Shown here: in pieces, positions 11,601 to 22,553 of the stretch
Layout: each line of letters starts with the position of its first letter
Numbering within the stretch: position 1 is the first letter of the stretch
DNA from: Saussurea involucrata
Lineage: Eukaryota; Streptophyta; Magnoliopsida; Asterales; Asteraceae
DNA length: 64,000 bases
Assembly: GCA_033807775.1 (NCBI GenBank)
Contig: CM066317.1
Coordinates: forward strand, 36,087,870 to 36,151,869
Reading direction: 5' to 3'
Translations under genes and position numbers: made by a program
Notes under the pieces: generated by a model
What the model saw: only the letters and a program-made list of their open reading frames with translations
Told to the model about the DNA's origin: nothing
Database searches by the model: none

Positions 11601-12452
11601 AAGAACGCCATGTATGAGACTCTACTTGCAATTGAAGGCTACTCACTCTAACAAGGTCAACCGCTTTACTTACGCAACTTATCCTTGACACTCCACCTAC
11701 GACCAATGGTCGTCCTTTCGGTCACGCAACAACTTGCTGAACACACTTTCCACATCTCACTTACTCAACCCTTTCATACTATTTCGCTTTGAACAACTAT
11801 CTCACTTTCCACTTCTATATGCTTTCATTTCACTATAGGTATCTTATTTCATTTACCCTGTCCTTGAAAAGCTAGAATAAGAATTCAAAGCTCCATTAAA
11901 ACTTTCAAGATTTCGACATCGTCCTTTCTTACCATCCCGACCAATCTATCCCATGATTTCTAGAACTGGGACTCTCCCGAAACAGGAGTCTTACTCAAAC
12001 TCAACATCCATCCTCTTCGAATCCACGAAGAGTTACCTCTAGCCGACTCATAACGTTCTATACAACATTTATTCTCTTCGATGTATACATACATCACCTC
12101 ATATACGACTTCTCATGAACCTCCCCAACAAGGGTTTCAATCTACCCCTCGGGGACCTTGCTGACATTCTAACGTGCTGGAACACGACATAACACTAGGC
12201 AGGTTAATAAGGTAGGTTAAGCACATACATGTACCTGTAAGTTCGCAATTACACTGGCCAGGTGAAATCCCAAACTTACCTTACATGACAGTCCTCAGTA
12301 CCCTATTAGTCCTATCTCTATATTAGTGTCCTCCTAACGCATTCCCTGTATCTACAATAGTGCCCTCCTAACGCATTTTCTGATTCTCAGTAGTGATTTC
12401 TACTCCAAAGTTTAAGTTTAGGCCCATCCGGTCACCTAAATCCCTTAAACTA
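8613..12452 (-). other. Decayed or non-coding interior of gypsy 1
   Basis: This stretch of about 3.8 kb has no reading frame over 92 codons and no recognisable RT, RNase H or integrase motif in the frames I inspected. It is C-rich on the plus strand, so G-rich on the element strand. Its length is less than a full chromovirus interior, usually about 5 kb or more. It is either a heavily mutated gag-pol or a non-autonomous derivative; the pol tail at its end favours a derivative of a once-coding element. Confidence 0.6.
12214..12290 (-). promoter_or_regulatory. Conserved leader box of gypsy 1, candidate RNA dimerisation/packaging signal
   Basis: ACACTGGCCAGGTG at 12251..12264 lies about 205 bp inside the 5' LTR edge. 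The same motif, with similar flanks (a TTACATGA-like word about 20 bases further on and CATGTAC before it), lies at almost the same distance in gypsy 2 (37219..37232). The core can form a small hairpin exposing the palindrome TGGCCA. Function is inferred only from position and conservation between two otherwise different elements. Confidence 0.5.
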
Positions 12453-12466
12453 TGGCTCTGATACCA
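12453..12466 (-). other. Primer binding site of gypsy 1 (tRNA-Met type)
   Basis: On the minus strand this reads TGGTATCAGAGCCA, two bases from the LTR edge. TGGTATCAGAGC complements the 3' end of initiator tRNA-Met, the usual primer of chromoviruses and many copia elements. It fixes the orientation of the element. Confidence 0.9.
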
Positions 12467-12903
12467 TTTGTAACATCCCAAAATCCACAATAGAACAAAC
12501 ATAGCATTTAAACATAAGATTTAAAAAACTAGGTCCCAAAATTTCTCATTACATCCATCTACACTTAGGTTGGCCGAAACAACCTATACACAACTGAGAA
12601 TAATCTAACTGCTACGAGTGGCACAAGCATTGTCTCTAGCTGCATTTGTTCCTTATCTTGCTCTTGCTCACTTACCTGAGCCTTCTACTATTTGCTTACC
12701 TGAAAAGGTTTTAGTTTTGAAAAACGAGGGTTAGACCATGAGGTCTAGTGAGCTCCCTCCATAAACAGTGTACATCAACATTATAAAAATCATTTATAAA
12801 ACAATTCACATTCTTCACATAAACATCATTCATGGTACTGCACTGTGTAATGGATCACATAAACATTCCGCGATCGGGGTCCCAGTAGGTTCCCTTCTCG
12901 CCT

Positions 12904-12979
12904 CTTCCGGAGCCTACGCAGACTCCCCTTCCCGGAGCCTATGCAGACTCCCCTTTCCGGAGCCCATACGGACTCCCCT
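12904..12979. repeat. 25-bp tandem repeat, 3 copies, in gypsy 1 LTR
   Basis: Three successive units share the core CCGGAGCC followed by a variable middle and GACTCCCC, with a period of 25 bp. They occur in the right LTR; the equivalent part of the left LTR is outside the window. Confidence 0.8.
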
Positions 12980-13486
12980 CTACCGGATAGAAGGAAACGG
13001 ATTCCAACCTACCAGTCTGTCATACATATCCAAGGGATCATCATAACCCGAGGATCTATCTCTGATCCCACAGTGCAGACCGACTCCACATAGCATTCAC
13101 ATAAACCACCATAGTCATAAAACATGAGATTTATAATACACTTTACAATTCGTTTCATCTTGCTGAACAATCTTTTCAGTAGAACATACTTTTCATGGGA
13201 ATAACGTTCGTAAAAGCTTGTAAATAAATCATGCTCATAAACATACCCTGATCAGTAAAATATTAAGCTTTCATTTACGTAAAAGTCATGTAAAATAACC
13301 GGCATTTCCACATAATCACTTTCTTTGGAAAACACGTAAGATCACGTATTTTAGTTAGAAAAACTCACCTTGATAACGTTGAACGCACTCCTTAACTACC
13401 TCCAAGCTAATCCAATCGAACACCAAAGCATTAGATTCGAATCAGATTAAACGGTTCAAACCTACTGACCAGAGAACACTTTCCGG

Positions 13487-13728
13487 ATACAACAACTGTC
13501 CGGACACCAATCCGGACGCATAGACTTTCCGGATATTATTTCTTTCCGTTCACAACCTATCCGGACATAATCATCCGGACTCTTAGCCCCTTTCCGGACA
13601 TTCTATCCGGATTCTACTCCTTTCCGGACGCATTATCCGGATAGATACGCATCCGGTAACTCCCAAGAAAACTTACCCGGACACTTGCAAAAACGTCCGG
13701 ACACTACTGAACATTAGTGTCCGGAAAC
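13487..13728. repeat. CCGGA-rich palindrome cluster in gypsy 1 LTR (right copy)
   Basis: This is the counterpart of the cluster at 7690..7935. On the minus strand it lies about 520 to 760 bp into the 5' LTR, probably in U3. It could be a repeated binding site or only a decayed minisatellite. Confidence 0.8.
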
Positions 13729-14245
13729 TACGGCTGTTCGAACCCAATCAGTCTAAAAGTGATCATTAACTCGTTTTTAGCCATTAATTTGATTAGACAA
13801 ACCTAAGGGTTCATCCACCAAACCTAAACTTCCATTTAATCCACTTTTAGTCCTATAAAATCGATTTATGAAGACAAAACCCTCACAACCCACTTTTAAT
13901 GAAAATGTGGTTGAAAACCCAATCAATCACTGATTCTAGACTTAAAGATTCAAGCCAACACAAGAATTAACAGGGATTAAGAGTTACCTTACTAGTCTCT
14001 TCTTTGATTATTCACTTCTTTGATTTCTTCCCAATACTCCTTTCTTCTCCCTTTTCTTCCTCTTAGCCGCCAACTCTCACAAACCCAACAATAATACTGA
14101 TTTTTGAAGAATGAGGCTGCCCTAGGGATTTGTGCATTTACATATCTTCAAAGATGACACAAATAGCCCCTTAATTTATCTTTGCATTTCTTGCTAAAAG
14201 GACACTAAGTTTCCATTCTTTACAAAAGAAAGCCCGGTTGTTACA

Positions 14246-14941
14246 TATATTATAAGCATTTGATTTATAAGTATTGTTAGCCTACTAAAAGAAAGAAAAA
14301 TAAGTTCATATAACCTAGTAAAATAAGTAATTGATTTATAAACATTGTTATCTATATTAATAAAATAAATCCATAATATTTTAATCATGTAAGTTTACGA
14401 AATAAATTAAATCAATAAACACAACTATTATAGTAAAATAACCATCATCATAAAATAATAATTATTGTTAACTTATCCAAAAAAATGTAAATAAATAAAA
14501 ACATACCATATTAAAAAAAATTGATTTATAAGCATTGTTAGCCTATTAAAAGGTAAAAGAATAAATTCATATATTATAAGCATTTGATTTATATGCATTG
14601 ATAGCTATCTTAATAACATAAATTCATATAATATTTGAATCATGTAAGCTTACGAAATAAATTAAATCAAGAAACGCAATTATTATATTAAATAACCTTG
14701 GTTATAAAATAATAATTAAAATTTTAAAATTTTAGTGAATGTGAGTTTTATTAAAATTTGGTTTAATTAAATAAATAAATTTGAGTTAAAATCAATAAAA
14801 AATAAATATAGGAAATGAAAGGTAAAACACATTTAATACTATATTTTTTATTTAAAATAATTCAAAACTCTCAAAAAATTGTATGGCCTCAATAGAGGCT
14901 TCTCCTTAATTCTCTCATCTACATTATCCTTTATATATATA
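14246..14941 (-). mobile_element. Helitron A, 5'-terminal part, interrupted by gypsy 1
   Basis: On the minus strand the sequence starts with a TA tract followed by AAAGGA and a GAGGCTTCT-type segment, a form common at eudicot Helitron 5' ends. It matches 18841..19530 closely over its whole length. It stops at the gypsy 1 LTR edge at 14245, so the rest lies left of the window beyond gypsy 1. At 14941 it directly abuts the 3' terminus of Helitron B. No coding content. Confidence 0.65.
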
Positions 14942-14965
14942 CTAGTGTCCATCCCGCGCGTTGCG
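14942..14965 (-). other. Helitron B 3' terminus: hairpin plus CTAG
   Basis: Minus strand: a short GC-rich hairpin (GCGC, loop AAC, GCGC), a 10-base spacer, then CTAG at the element edge. This is the classic Helitron 3' signature of a hairpin before CTRR. Confidence 0.75.
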
Positions 14966-16510
14966 CAGTAGCGATAAATATTTTAAGTACTTGACCGAGT
15001 TGAGTTAAGATAAAATGTAGTTTCTCCATTAATAGTTAATGAGATACAATTTTAAAAATATAATGTATTTTCATAAGTGGTACATTTTCATATAGTATCG
15101 ACCTTCTCTTCGATATCCTTCATTCTTGCTAATTTATTATGGATTCAAATCGTGAGCTAAAACATATTTAGCTAACTAAATTTTTGACTATCAAAATTAT
15201 CCCTTATTTCTTATAATTACCTTCATTCTCCAATCTTATGCCTTTTGAGAATACTGAAATCTCACAATGTGACTCATAATAATGGTTGTTCTTTTTATAT
15301 AAATGAAGTTATATAAAGGTTAATATTTAATAAAAACTGATTTTTAGCAAAATAGGTCGACTAAAAAAAGACAACCAAATAAGTTATCACAAACTCTTTT
15401 AAACTTGTAAGGCATCTTATCAACATTTTCCTTTGTTTGCCTATTGTTCTAAATTTGTTACCAATCTGTAGATGTGGACTTACCAAATAAGACATCTCAT
15501 CCACCTTTTATATACTAACCTCTTCTTTCAAATCTATCGTTTTTCATCGATGTGGGATAAACAAATAAAACATCTCTTCCCGCTTTTATATACTAACACC
15601 CTCTTCCAAATCTATTGTCTTTCCGTCAATGTTGGATAATTAAATAAGACTCTCATTTACTTTACATACTCACTAATTCTTCCAAATTTATCGTCTTTCT
15701 ATCAATGTGGATAAGATCATCTTAATTCAAGATTTGATAATACTTGCATCTTCTTGTGACTTGTGAGATAATAAAAAAACATCACGGTTCAACATTTAAT
15801 AATATTATATAATTTGATGAAATATAATGATTTCTATGCATTTATCTATCAATTTATTTACTTAAATAAATAGCTTTTTAAGAAAAATAAGGTTGAGCAT
15901 AAAGAATATCTAGCCAAGCAATCCTTTAATTAATCAAAAGCCAAGTCTCCTTGTTTATTATAGCTAATTTCATTCTCCAATCTTATATTACTTATCATTG
16001 TGGGATGAGTAAAACACCACCACAATGCTAGATTTTAAAATACACAGATCTCACACTGCCACATTATTATATATTATTATTTCTTCTTTAATCAATAAAT
16101 TTAATTATTTCAATTTTTTTAACTTCCCAACAATGTGAGATAGCTAAAAATCAACCACCACACCATTTGTAAAATACTCAAATTTCACGGTGTCGTATCA
16201 TGACCTTTAGTTTAATTATTGGTTTTTTAACATATTTATTAATTGATATATTAATCGATTGATTTTTTATATGATAATAATTTTTATTTGTTTTTCAAAA
16301 AATTCATCCAAAATAAAACAATCTATGAATCATGACCCTATGGATCATGGATGGGCACAAAGGTACCACATTCACATTTTCTATTCACATCTTTATTCTA
16401 AATATTCAACTTTTTACCAATGTGGGATAAACAATAACTCAATCACACAATTCACCACTTGATAATACTCATATCTCATGGTGTCATCTCATAACCTTTT
16501 GGTTTTTTTA

Positions 16511-16552
<42 letters not shown>

Positions 16553-17124
16553 GATAATTGATGATACTTTTTGTAAAAAATGTCATCTAAAATAATACAA
16601 TCTTATGTGTCAAAACCGACGAATAGACACAAATGCATTGCACTCACCTTTCTTACACATCTTTATTCTATTTTTCAACTTGTCACCAATGTGAAATAGC
16701 TAAAAGTAAACTACAATTGAGCATTTGAGAATACTCAATTTTCATGATGCAAAAAAAGGTCATCCAAAATAAGACAACCATATGAGAATAGACACAAAAG
16801 CATCACATCCACCTTTTTATACACCTCTTTATTCAAAATTTTCAACTTTTCACCAATGTGGGAGAGCTAAAGCTCAACAACAATCTATCATTTGAGAATA
16901 ATCTCATGATGCAAAATAAAGGTTATCCAAAATAAGATAACTCAATGAGAATGAAAACAAAGTCATCACATCCAACTTTTTTATACACACATATTTGTTC
17001 TTATATTTCAACTCCTCACCAATGTGGGATAGCTATAACTCAACCACAATCCACCATTTGAGAATACTCAATTCTCATGGTCCCACCTCATTCCTATTGG
17101 GTTTTCCTTATATATATATATATA
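14942..17124 (-). mobile_element. Helitron B, non-autonomous
   Basis: On the minus strand the 3' end is a GCGC-AAC-GCGC hairpin followed ten bases later by CTAG (14942..14945), with flanking A and T as expected for insertion in an AT dinucleotide. The other end is a TA tract followed on the minus strand by AAGGAAAACCCAATAGG, a usual Helitron 5' form. No Rep/helicase is present. The interior is built from diverged repeats of a CCAATGTGGGATA segment (near 15545, 15700, 16130, 16425, 16690, 16855, 17025), often followed by CTCAACCACAA and TTTGAGAATACTC. The 5' boundary is approximate. Confidence 0.65.
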
Positions 17125-17383
17125 GGGGTGGTATTTTTTGCAAACCACCCCTTTCTTAGAAACTATAGAACCAATCTAATGACCATCCATTAAGCAGATC
17201 AAAATAGATCAACATTCCAGATTTATGCGGTGGCATATTGTGTAATTAAGGGGCTTTATATAATTAATTTCATAATTAAAAGAGGTGCGTAGGGGTAAAT
17301 ATGGAATTTGGGGAGACTTTGGAAAACCCAAATAAGGATAGTCACCACGTCTCTTTCAAGTTTCAATTAATAATATCACCACC

Positions 17384-17752
17384 ATGGTGAATCTGAAACC
17401 CTACTCCACTCCCTCTCCTTCCGATCAAATCGATGCCGCTGCCGCCGCCGCCGCCGGCAACAGGCACCACCACCGCCGTCGCGCACCACCACCGCCGCCG
17501 TGCACCACCACCACCGCCGCGCACCACAGCCGCCGCCGCTGTCCACCACATGCACCACCACCACCGTACCTCCCTCTCTCGCTGCACCATCGCACCTCAC
17601 AGTTCCCCCACCCCCTTCTTCCTCTCGATTTCTGCCTCTACCCTTCCAGAATCAGAACTCTACCCTACTCTCTTCTCTCGTCGATTTCAACCCAGCGGCA
17701 AGAATCAGACCTCTACCCTACTCTCTTCTCTCGCCGAATTCTGGATTCATGA
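17384..17752 (+). other. GC-rich exon-like segment inside E1, possible captured gene 5' end
   Basis: ATG at 17384 in a good context opens a 122-residue frame with runs of Ala, Pro and His from CCG and CAC repeats. Two other frames are also open across the same DNA, which is what simple triplet-rich sequence does. Its composition is far from that of the AT-rich neighbours. It may be a captured gene start, as in Pack-type elements, but no domain is recognisable. Confidence 0.35.
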
Positions 17753-18218
17753 TTTTGGGTTTCTCTGATTTTTGGATTCATGATTTTCTATAGAAACTAG
17801 CCCTTCAATCTTCTGAATTCCAGCCATATTGCTATGTGAATTTTAAAGAGAGGGAGCCAGTAATATAAAGCTTTATAAATAAAAATATGCCAACTTTTTG
17901 GGTGCAGCTCTTTTGAAAAGTCTTGTTTTCATGTTCTTAGACATCTTCATAAGACTTGATGAGTACCTAAAATCCTCTATTTTAATTTGTTGTTTCTGGT
18001 CACCCTGACCTTGCTTATGTCATGCTCTGATAGTGGTTTAGGTCATGTGGAATAATTGTTTAAGAAAGACAGCGTCAATATAGGATTTTTGGATTCATGA
18101 TTTTCTGGGTTGATGAAGAATTTCTGGGTTGATGAAGATTTTCTAGGTTGAAGATTTCATGGATTCATGATTTTGGGTTCATGATTTCATGGGTTGAAGA
18201 TTTCTGGGTTGAATCACC

Positions 18219-18316
18219 GAATCACCGCCGATTCATCGAACCACCGATTCACCGCCGATTCATCGGACCACCGATTCACCGCCGATTCATCGGACCACCG
18301 ATTCACCGCCGATTCA
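18219..18316 (+). repeat. 27-bp tandem repeat, about 3.6 copies, in E1
   Basis: Units of the form GATTCACCGCCGATTCATCG plus GACCACC repeat with a 27-bp period and few differences. Read in frame they would give a 9-residue HRRFIGPPI-like repeat, but the frame is short and not supported as a gene. Confidence 0.8.
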
Positions 18317-18629
18317 TGATTACAATTATTTGCTTCATGAATAATTCCATATACTGAAACAGATTATAAGGAGAAAGATATGTGTAAAATCTGTTTGATA
18401 CGTGATCTTCGTAATGATAAATATCCCTAAAAATCAAAATGTGCTAAGTTGCTATAATTAAGCCTTAATTAATAAAATTAAAAAAATAAATCAATTGTAA
18501 AATTACACAACATCCCTTTTGGATTATATTAAATGGAAATAAACAAAAACTGAAATTATTTAAATTGATTGGCTATAAAGTGGTTTCTATAGTTTCTAAC
18601 AATGGAGTGGTTTGCAAAAGAAACCTCCC

Positions 18630-20298
18630 TATATATATATATATATATTGATTGGTAACTTATTAAAAAAACAAAAAATTAAATAAATAAAAAATATACT
18701 ATATTAAATAAGTTTTGCTTTATAAGTATTTTGTTAAGTTATCCAAAAAAATGTAAATAAATAAAAACATACCATATTAAAAATATTTTTGATTTATAAG
18801 GATTGTTAGCCTATTAAAAGATTAAAAAAAACAAGTTCATATATTATAAGCATTTGATTTATAAGTATTGTTAGCCTACTAAAAGAAAAAAAATATGTTC
18901 ATATAACCTAGTAAAATAAGTAATTGATTTATAAACATTGTTATCTATATTAATAAAATAAATCCATAATATTTTAATCATGTAAGTTTACGAAATAAAT
19001 TAGATCAATAAACACAACTATTATAGTAAAATAACCATCATCATCATAAAATAATAATTATTGTTAACTTATCCAAAAAAATGTAAATAAATAAAAAACA
19101 TACCATATTAAAAAAATTGATTTATAAGCATTGTTAGCCTATTAAAAGATAAAAGAATAAATTCATATATTATAAGCATTTGATTTATATGCATTGTTAG
19201 CTATCTTAATAACATAAATTCATATAATATTTGAATCATGTAAGTTTACGAAATAAATTAAATCAACAAACACAATTATTATATTAAATAACATTGGTTA
19301 TAAAATAATAATTAAAATTTTAAAATTTTAGTGAATGTGAGTTTTATTAAAATTTAGTTTAATTAAATAAATAAATTTGAGTTAAAATCAATAAAAAATA
19401 AATATAGGAAATGAAAGGTTAAACACATTTAATACTATATTTTTTATTTAAATAATTTAAAACTCTAAAAAAATTGTATGGCCTCAATAGAGGCTTCTCC
19501 TTAATTCTCTCATCTACATTCTCCTTTATATATATATATATATATATTGATATTAGCCTATTAAAAGATAAAAGAATAAATTCATATATTATAAGCATTT
19601 GATTTATATGCATTGTTAGCTATCTTAATAACATAAATTCATATAATATTTGAATCATGTAAGCTTACGAAATAAATTAAATCAATAAACACAATTATTA
19701 TATTAAATAACCTTGGTTATAAAATAATAATTAAAATTTTAAAATTTTAGTGAATGTGAGTTTTATTAAAAATTGGTTTAATTAGATAAATAAATTTGAG
19801 TTAAAATCAATAAAAAATAAATATAGGAAATGAAAGGTTAAACACATTTAATACTATATTTTTTATTTAAAATAATTCAAAACTCTAAAAAATTGTATGG
19901 CCTCAATAGAGGCTTCTCCTTAATTCTCTCATCTACATTCTCTTTTATATATATATATATTGATTGATTGTTAGCTATCTTAATAACATAAATTCATATA
20001 ATATTTGGATCATGTAAGCTTACAAAATAAATTAAATCAATAAACACAATTATTATATTAAATAACCTTGGTTATAAAATAATAATTAAAATTTTAAAAT
20101 TTTAGTGAATGTGAGTTTTATTAAAATTTGGTTTAATTAAATAAATAAATTTGAGTTAAAATCAATAAAAAATAAATATAGGAAATGAAAGGTTAAACAC
20201 ATTTAATACTATATTTTTTATTTAAATAATTTAAAACTTTTAAAAAATTGTATGGCCTCAATAGAGGCTTCTCCTTAATTCTTTCATCTACATTCTCC

Positions 20299-20329
<31 letters not shown>

Positions 20330-20887
20330 ATTGTTATCTTAAACAAAAAATAATAAAACATAGCTTAAAGAAAAAAATAATAAAACATAGCTTAAAAAAA
20401 TAATAAAACAAAGTATACATTAATACAAAGATAATGAAAGGTTTTAGTCAATTAATGCAACAATTTTTTAAAAAGAAAATCAAAATTCTAAGAAAAATCT
20501 AAAGCCTCGTTGGAGGCTTCTTCTTAATCCTCTCTCTCTACATTCTCCTTTATATATATATATATATTGATTGTTAGCTTAAACAAAAAATAATAAAACA
20601 TAGCTTAAAAAAATAATAAAACAAAGTATACAATAATACAAAGATAATGAAAGGTTATTGATTTATACGCATTGTTAGCTTAAACAGAAAATAATAAAAC
20701 ATAGCTTAAAAATAATAATAATAAAAATAGCTTAAAAAAAATAATAAAACAAAGTATACAATAATACAAAGATAATGAAAGGTTTTAGTCAATTAATACA
20801 ACAATTTTTTAAAAAGAAAATCATAATTCTAAAAAAAATCTAAAACCTCATGGGAGGCTTCTCCTTAATCCTCTCTCCTACATTCTC

Positions 20888-20923
<36 letters not shown>

Positions 20924-20930
20924 ATTGTTT
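18630..20930 (-). mobile_element. Tandem array of Helitron 5' ends
   Basis: Five units end, on the plus strand, in a GAGGCTTCT segment, CTACATTCTCC and a TA tract at about 19527, 19945, 20300, 20550 and 20890. Each is a 5' end of a minus-strand Helitron (TA tract, then AAAGGAGAATG). The units are of unequal length, share a ladder of TTGTTAGCTAT / CATAAATTCATATAATAT blocks, and have no CTAG hairpin between them. The first unit is a close copy of Helitron A (14246..14941). The last two units diverge from the first three. No coding capacity. Confidence 0.65.
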
Positions 20931-21212
20931 AATTTATGAAACCTACACTATTTTAACCAAGAAAATAACATATAACAGGCTACTAGTGTTTTGAAGTTAA
21001 AACTCTCAAATAATTTTTTACGTTCTCAAACTGTAATACATTCTAACTCCTCACGTCCAATTAATTAACTAATTTATTATAACAAATAAGTAAATAATAA
21101 TTTTGATATAATCTATACAACAAAATCAAAAAACACAAAACAAATAAATTAATTATCAAATAAACAAAATTTATTAAACTTAATAGAATAAATTAATTAA
21201 GTAAATAATTAA
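20931..21212. other. AT-rich DNA, nothing identified
   Basis: This is low-complexity AT-rich sequence between the Helitron array and a MITE-like segment. I see no gene, TIR or repeat that I can support. Confidence 0.5.
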
Positions 21213-21655
21213 GGGGTCGACTATTTTTTTAACCGTGGTACAGCTTACTCAGACCGACTAATCCCCGGGTGACCACAAATGGCCTGAAATCATCGCAAGT
21301 GAACCTCCATAGCCACAACCGAACGCTTACTATGTAAGTGTCACTTGGCTTTTTTTGGAAGGGTGTATTGTATATGCCTAGAACTGAATCGTCGACAAAT
21401 GAGATTTCCCACCACATGCCCCAGTGCCTCAACCACCACGCCACTACATTGTGGTTAATCGCCAGTGCGCCACTTGCCTTAGTGGGTAAGGACCAATAAT
21501 CTAACCCGGTAAGTGAAAGATAATATTTTTACCCGATAAATGCTTACTAGGTAAAATACGCTTACCAACAATACATTTTGATAGCCAGTGATGTTACCCA
21601 ATAAAATAAGTGAAGGTGACTATTGTCGGTAATAGAATTTATTAAATCGTTACTT
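21213..21655. mobile_element. Diverged Tourist-like MITE with an inner insertion (candidate)
   Basis: The left end TAA-GGGGTCG matches the ends of the MITEs at 48383 and 54485, and the body from about 21480 carries the same ACCCGGTAAGTG and CTTACTAGGTAA words. The right end is degraded and placed only approximately. The stretch 21225..21480 interrupts it and itself has weak inverted ends (TTAACCGTGG and CATTGTGGTTAA), suggesting a second small element. Confidence 0.4.
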
Positions 21656-21949
21656 CTTAAAAACTAATCAAAAGATATATATTCTTTGGTGCTATAAACC
21701 TAAAGTTGCATTAACTACTATATTATTAGTACGGCTAAGGAAAGCTAAAGGCTCATTTAGCTTGTTGTACTTGTAGCGAGATTAAACGTGTTCAGGACCA
21801 CATGAAGGCGTAATCTGCTAAAGACGAATTCTTTTGATGGGCTTGCTAGCTCCTTAAGCATTTATGATTAATATTATTGATTGCGGCCTTTCAACCTATC
21901 CATTGTGGTGTAAAGTATCAAACATCAAATCCAAATCTCGCCAAGTATC
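21656..21949. other. Non-coding DNA, nothing identified
   Basis: Unique-looking AT-rich sequence without an open frame, RNA gene or repeat that I could recognise. Confidence 0.4.
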
Positions 21950-21952
21950 TTA

Positions 21953-22168
21953 GGGCATCCACAATGGTTAACCCTTTGAATGACTTGATCAAAATGAAAA
22001 TAATACTAAAAAAATAGTGGGGCCCACCAAAGACTTGAAAGGCTTGAAGTTCTCTTTTACAACCAAAACTTCAAACACTTGAGCTTTCTCAACCCTTTGA
22101 GAAGTAAACTCATTTTCAAGTTGTTGCTCCAATCATCAAGTCATCATCAAATGCCATTGGAGATGCTC
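21953..22168. mobile_element. Tourist-like (PIF/Harbinger) MITE, 216 bp
   Basis: The ends GGGCATCCACAATGG and, on the other strand, GAGCATCTCCAATGG form imperfect TIRs. A TTA target duplication flanks the element (21950..21952 and 22169..22171). The size, TTA duplication and G-rich TIR start fit the Tourist class. It has no coding capacity. Confidence 0.85.
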
Positions 22169-22171
22169 TTA

Positions 22172-22480
22172 GGTTAATAAATGGACGGTACAACTTTAAA
22201 ATAATCTAGCCGAGATGTTGTGAGTCTTCTATGTCAATTTAAAAGCGAGCAAAGAGTGGTTTCAACGCATCTTGATGAGTATCCAATCATGGTTCGAAAC
22301 GTTACGCTTGTCGACCAAGATCGAGTTGAAATCATATTGGTGTGCCGAGAAATCATACAAGATGTAACATCCATGGCCCAGGTTTTGGTGCCATAAATAC
22401 ATGATCAACCATCTCTTTCTTTTTATTTAATGTTCAACTCATATACATACATACATACATATATATATATATATACATAA
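22172..22480. other. Non-coding DNA ending in a CATA/TA microsatellite
   Basis: No gene seen. The right end (about 22441..22480) is a CATACATA then TATATA tract that borders the candidate TIR element at 22481. Confidence 0.5.
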
Positions 22481-22553
22481 GAGAGAGAGAGTGAGTGAGA
22501 CGGGTTACATTAGAAGATAATCAATTTACAAAAAGTGAAAGAAATATAAAATC

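Larger units (their letters stand above)
1..14245 (-). mobile_element. Gypsy 1: decayed chromovirus-type Ty3/gypsy LTR element, left end outside window
   Basis: The element lies on the minus strand. Its 5' LTR is 12469..14245, followed on the minus strand by a primer binding site complementary to initiator tRNA-Met, about 4 kb of interior, a polypurine tract at 8458..8473, and the 3' LTR. The 3' LTR is present as 1..14 plus 7575..8454; the rest, about 885 bp by comparison with the right copy, lies left of the window. The LTRs start TGTAACATCCC and end GGTTGTTACA, a form typical of Tekay/Del-like chromoviruses. The interior has no intact gag-pol; only the last residues of a pol frame can be read. 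The 3' LTR is interrupted by a complete Athila/Tat-like element (15..7569). The element itself lies inside Helitron sequence (14246 onward). Confidence 0.88.
12469..14245 (-). repeat. 5' LTR of gypsy 1 (full, about 1.78 kb)
   Basis: The repeat begins TGTAACATCCC and ends GGTTGTTACA, an inverted TGTAAC/GTTACA pair as expected for a gypsy LTR. It is complete, unlike its partner, which is split by the nested element. It carries a triplicated 25-bp unit near 12904..12979 and a CCGGA cluster at 13487..13728. Being next to the tRNA-Met primer site, it is the promoter-bearing 5' LTR on the minus strand. Confidence 0.9.
17125..18629. mobile_element. (TA)n-inserted TIR element E1, 1.5 kb, with GC-rich cargo
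   Basis: The left end (GGGGTGG ... TTTGCAAACCACCCC ... TTAGAAACTATAGAA) and right end form imperfect terminal inverted repeats of about 55 to 65 bp; both contain TTTGCAAACCAC and TTAGAAACTATAGAA. The element is flanked by TA tracts: on the left the TA tract of Helitron B, on the right a TA tract leading into the Helitron 5'-end array. No transposase is present. The interior carries a GC-rich segment (17384..17720) and a 27-bp tandem repeat. Any target duplication is hidden in the TA tracts. Confidence 0.75.

Noticed and set aside
21229..21444. Minus-strand 71-codon frame (starts MAWWLRHWG)
   Set aside because: It lies in a MITE-like insertion, has no recognisable domain and no gene structure around it.
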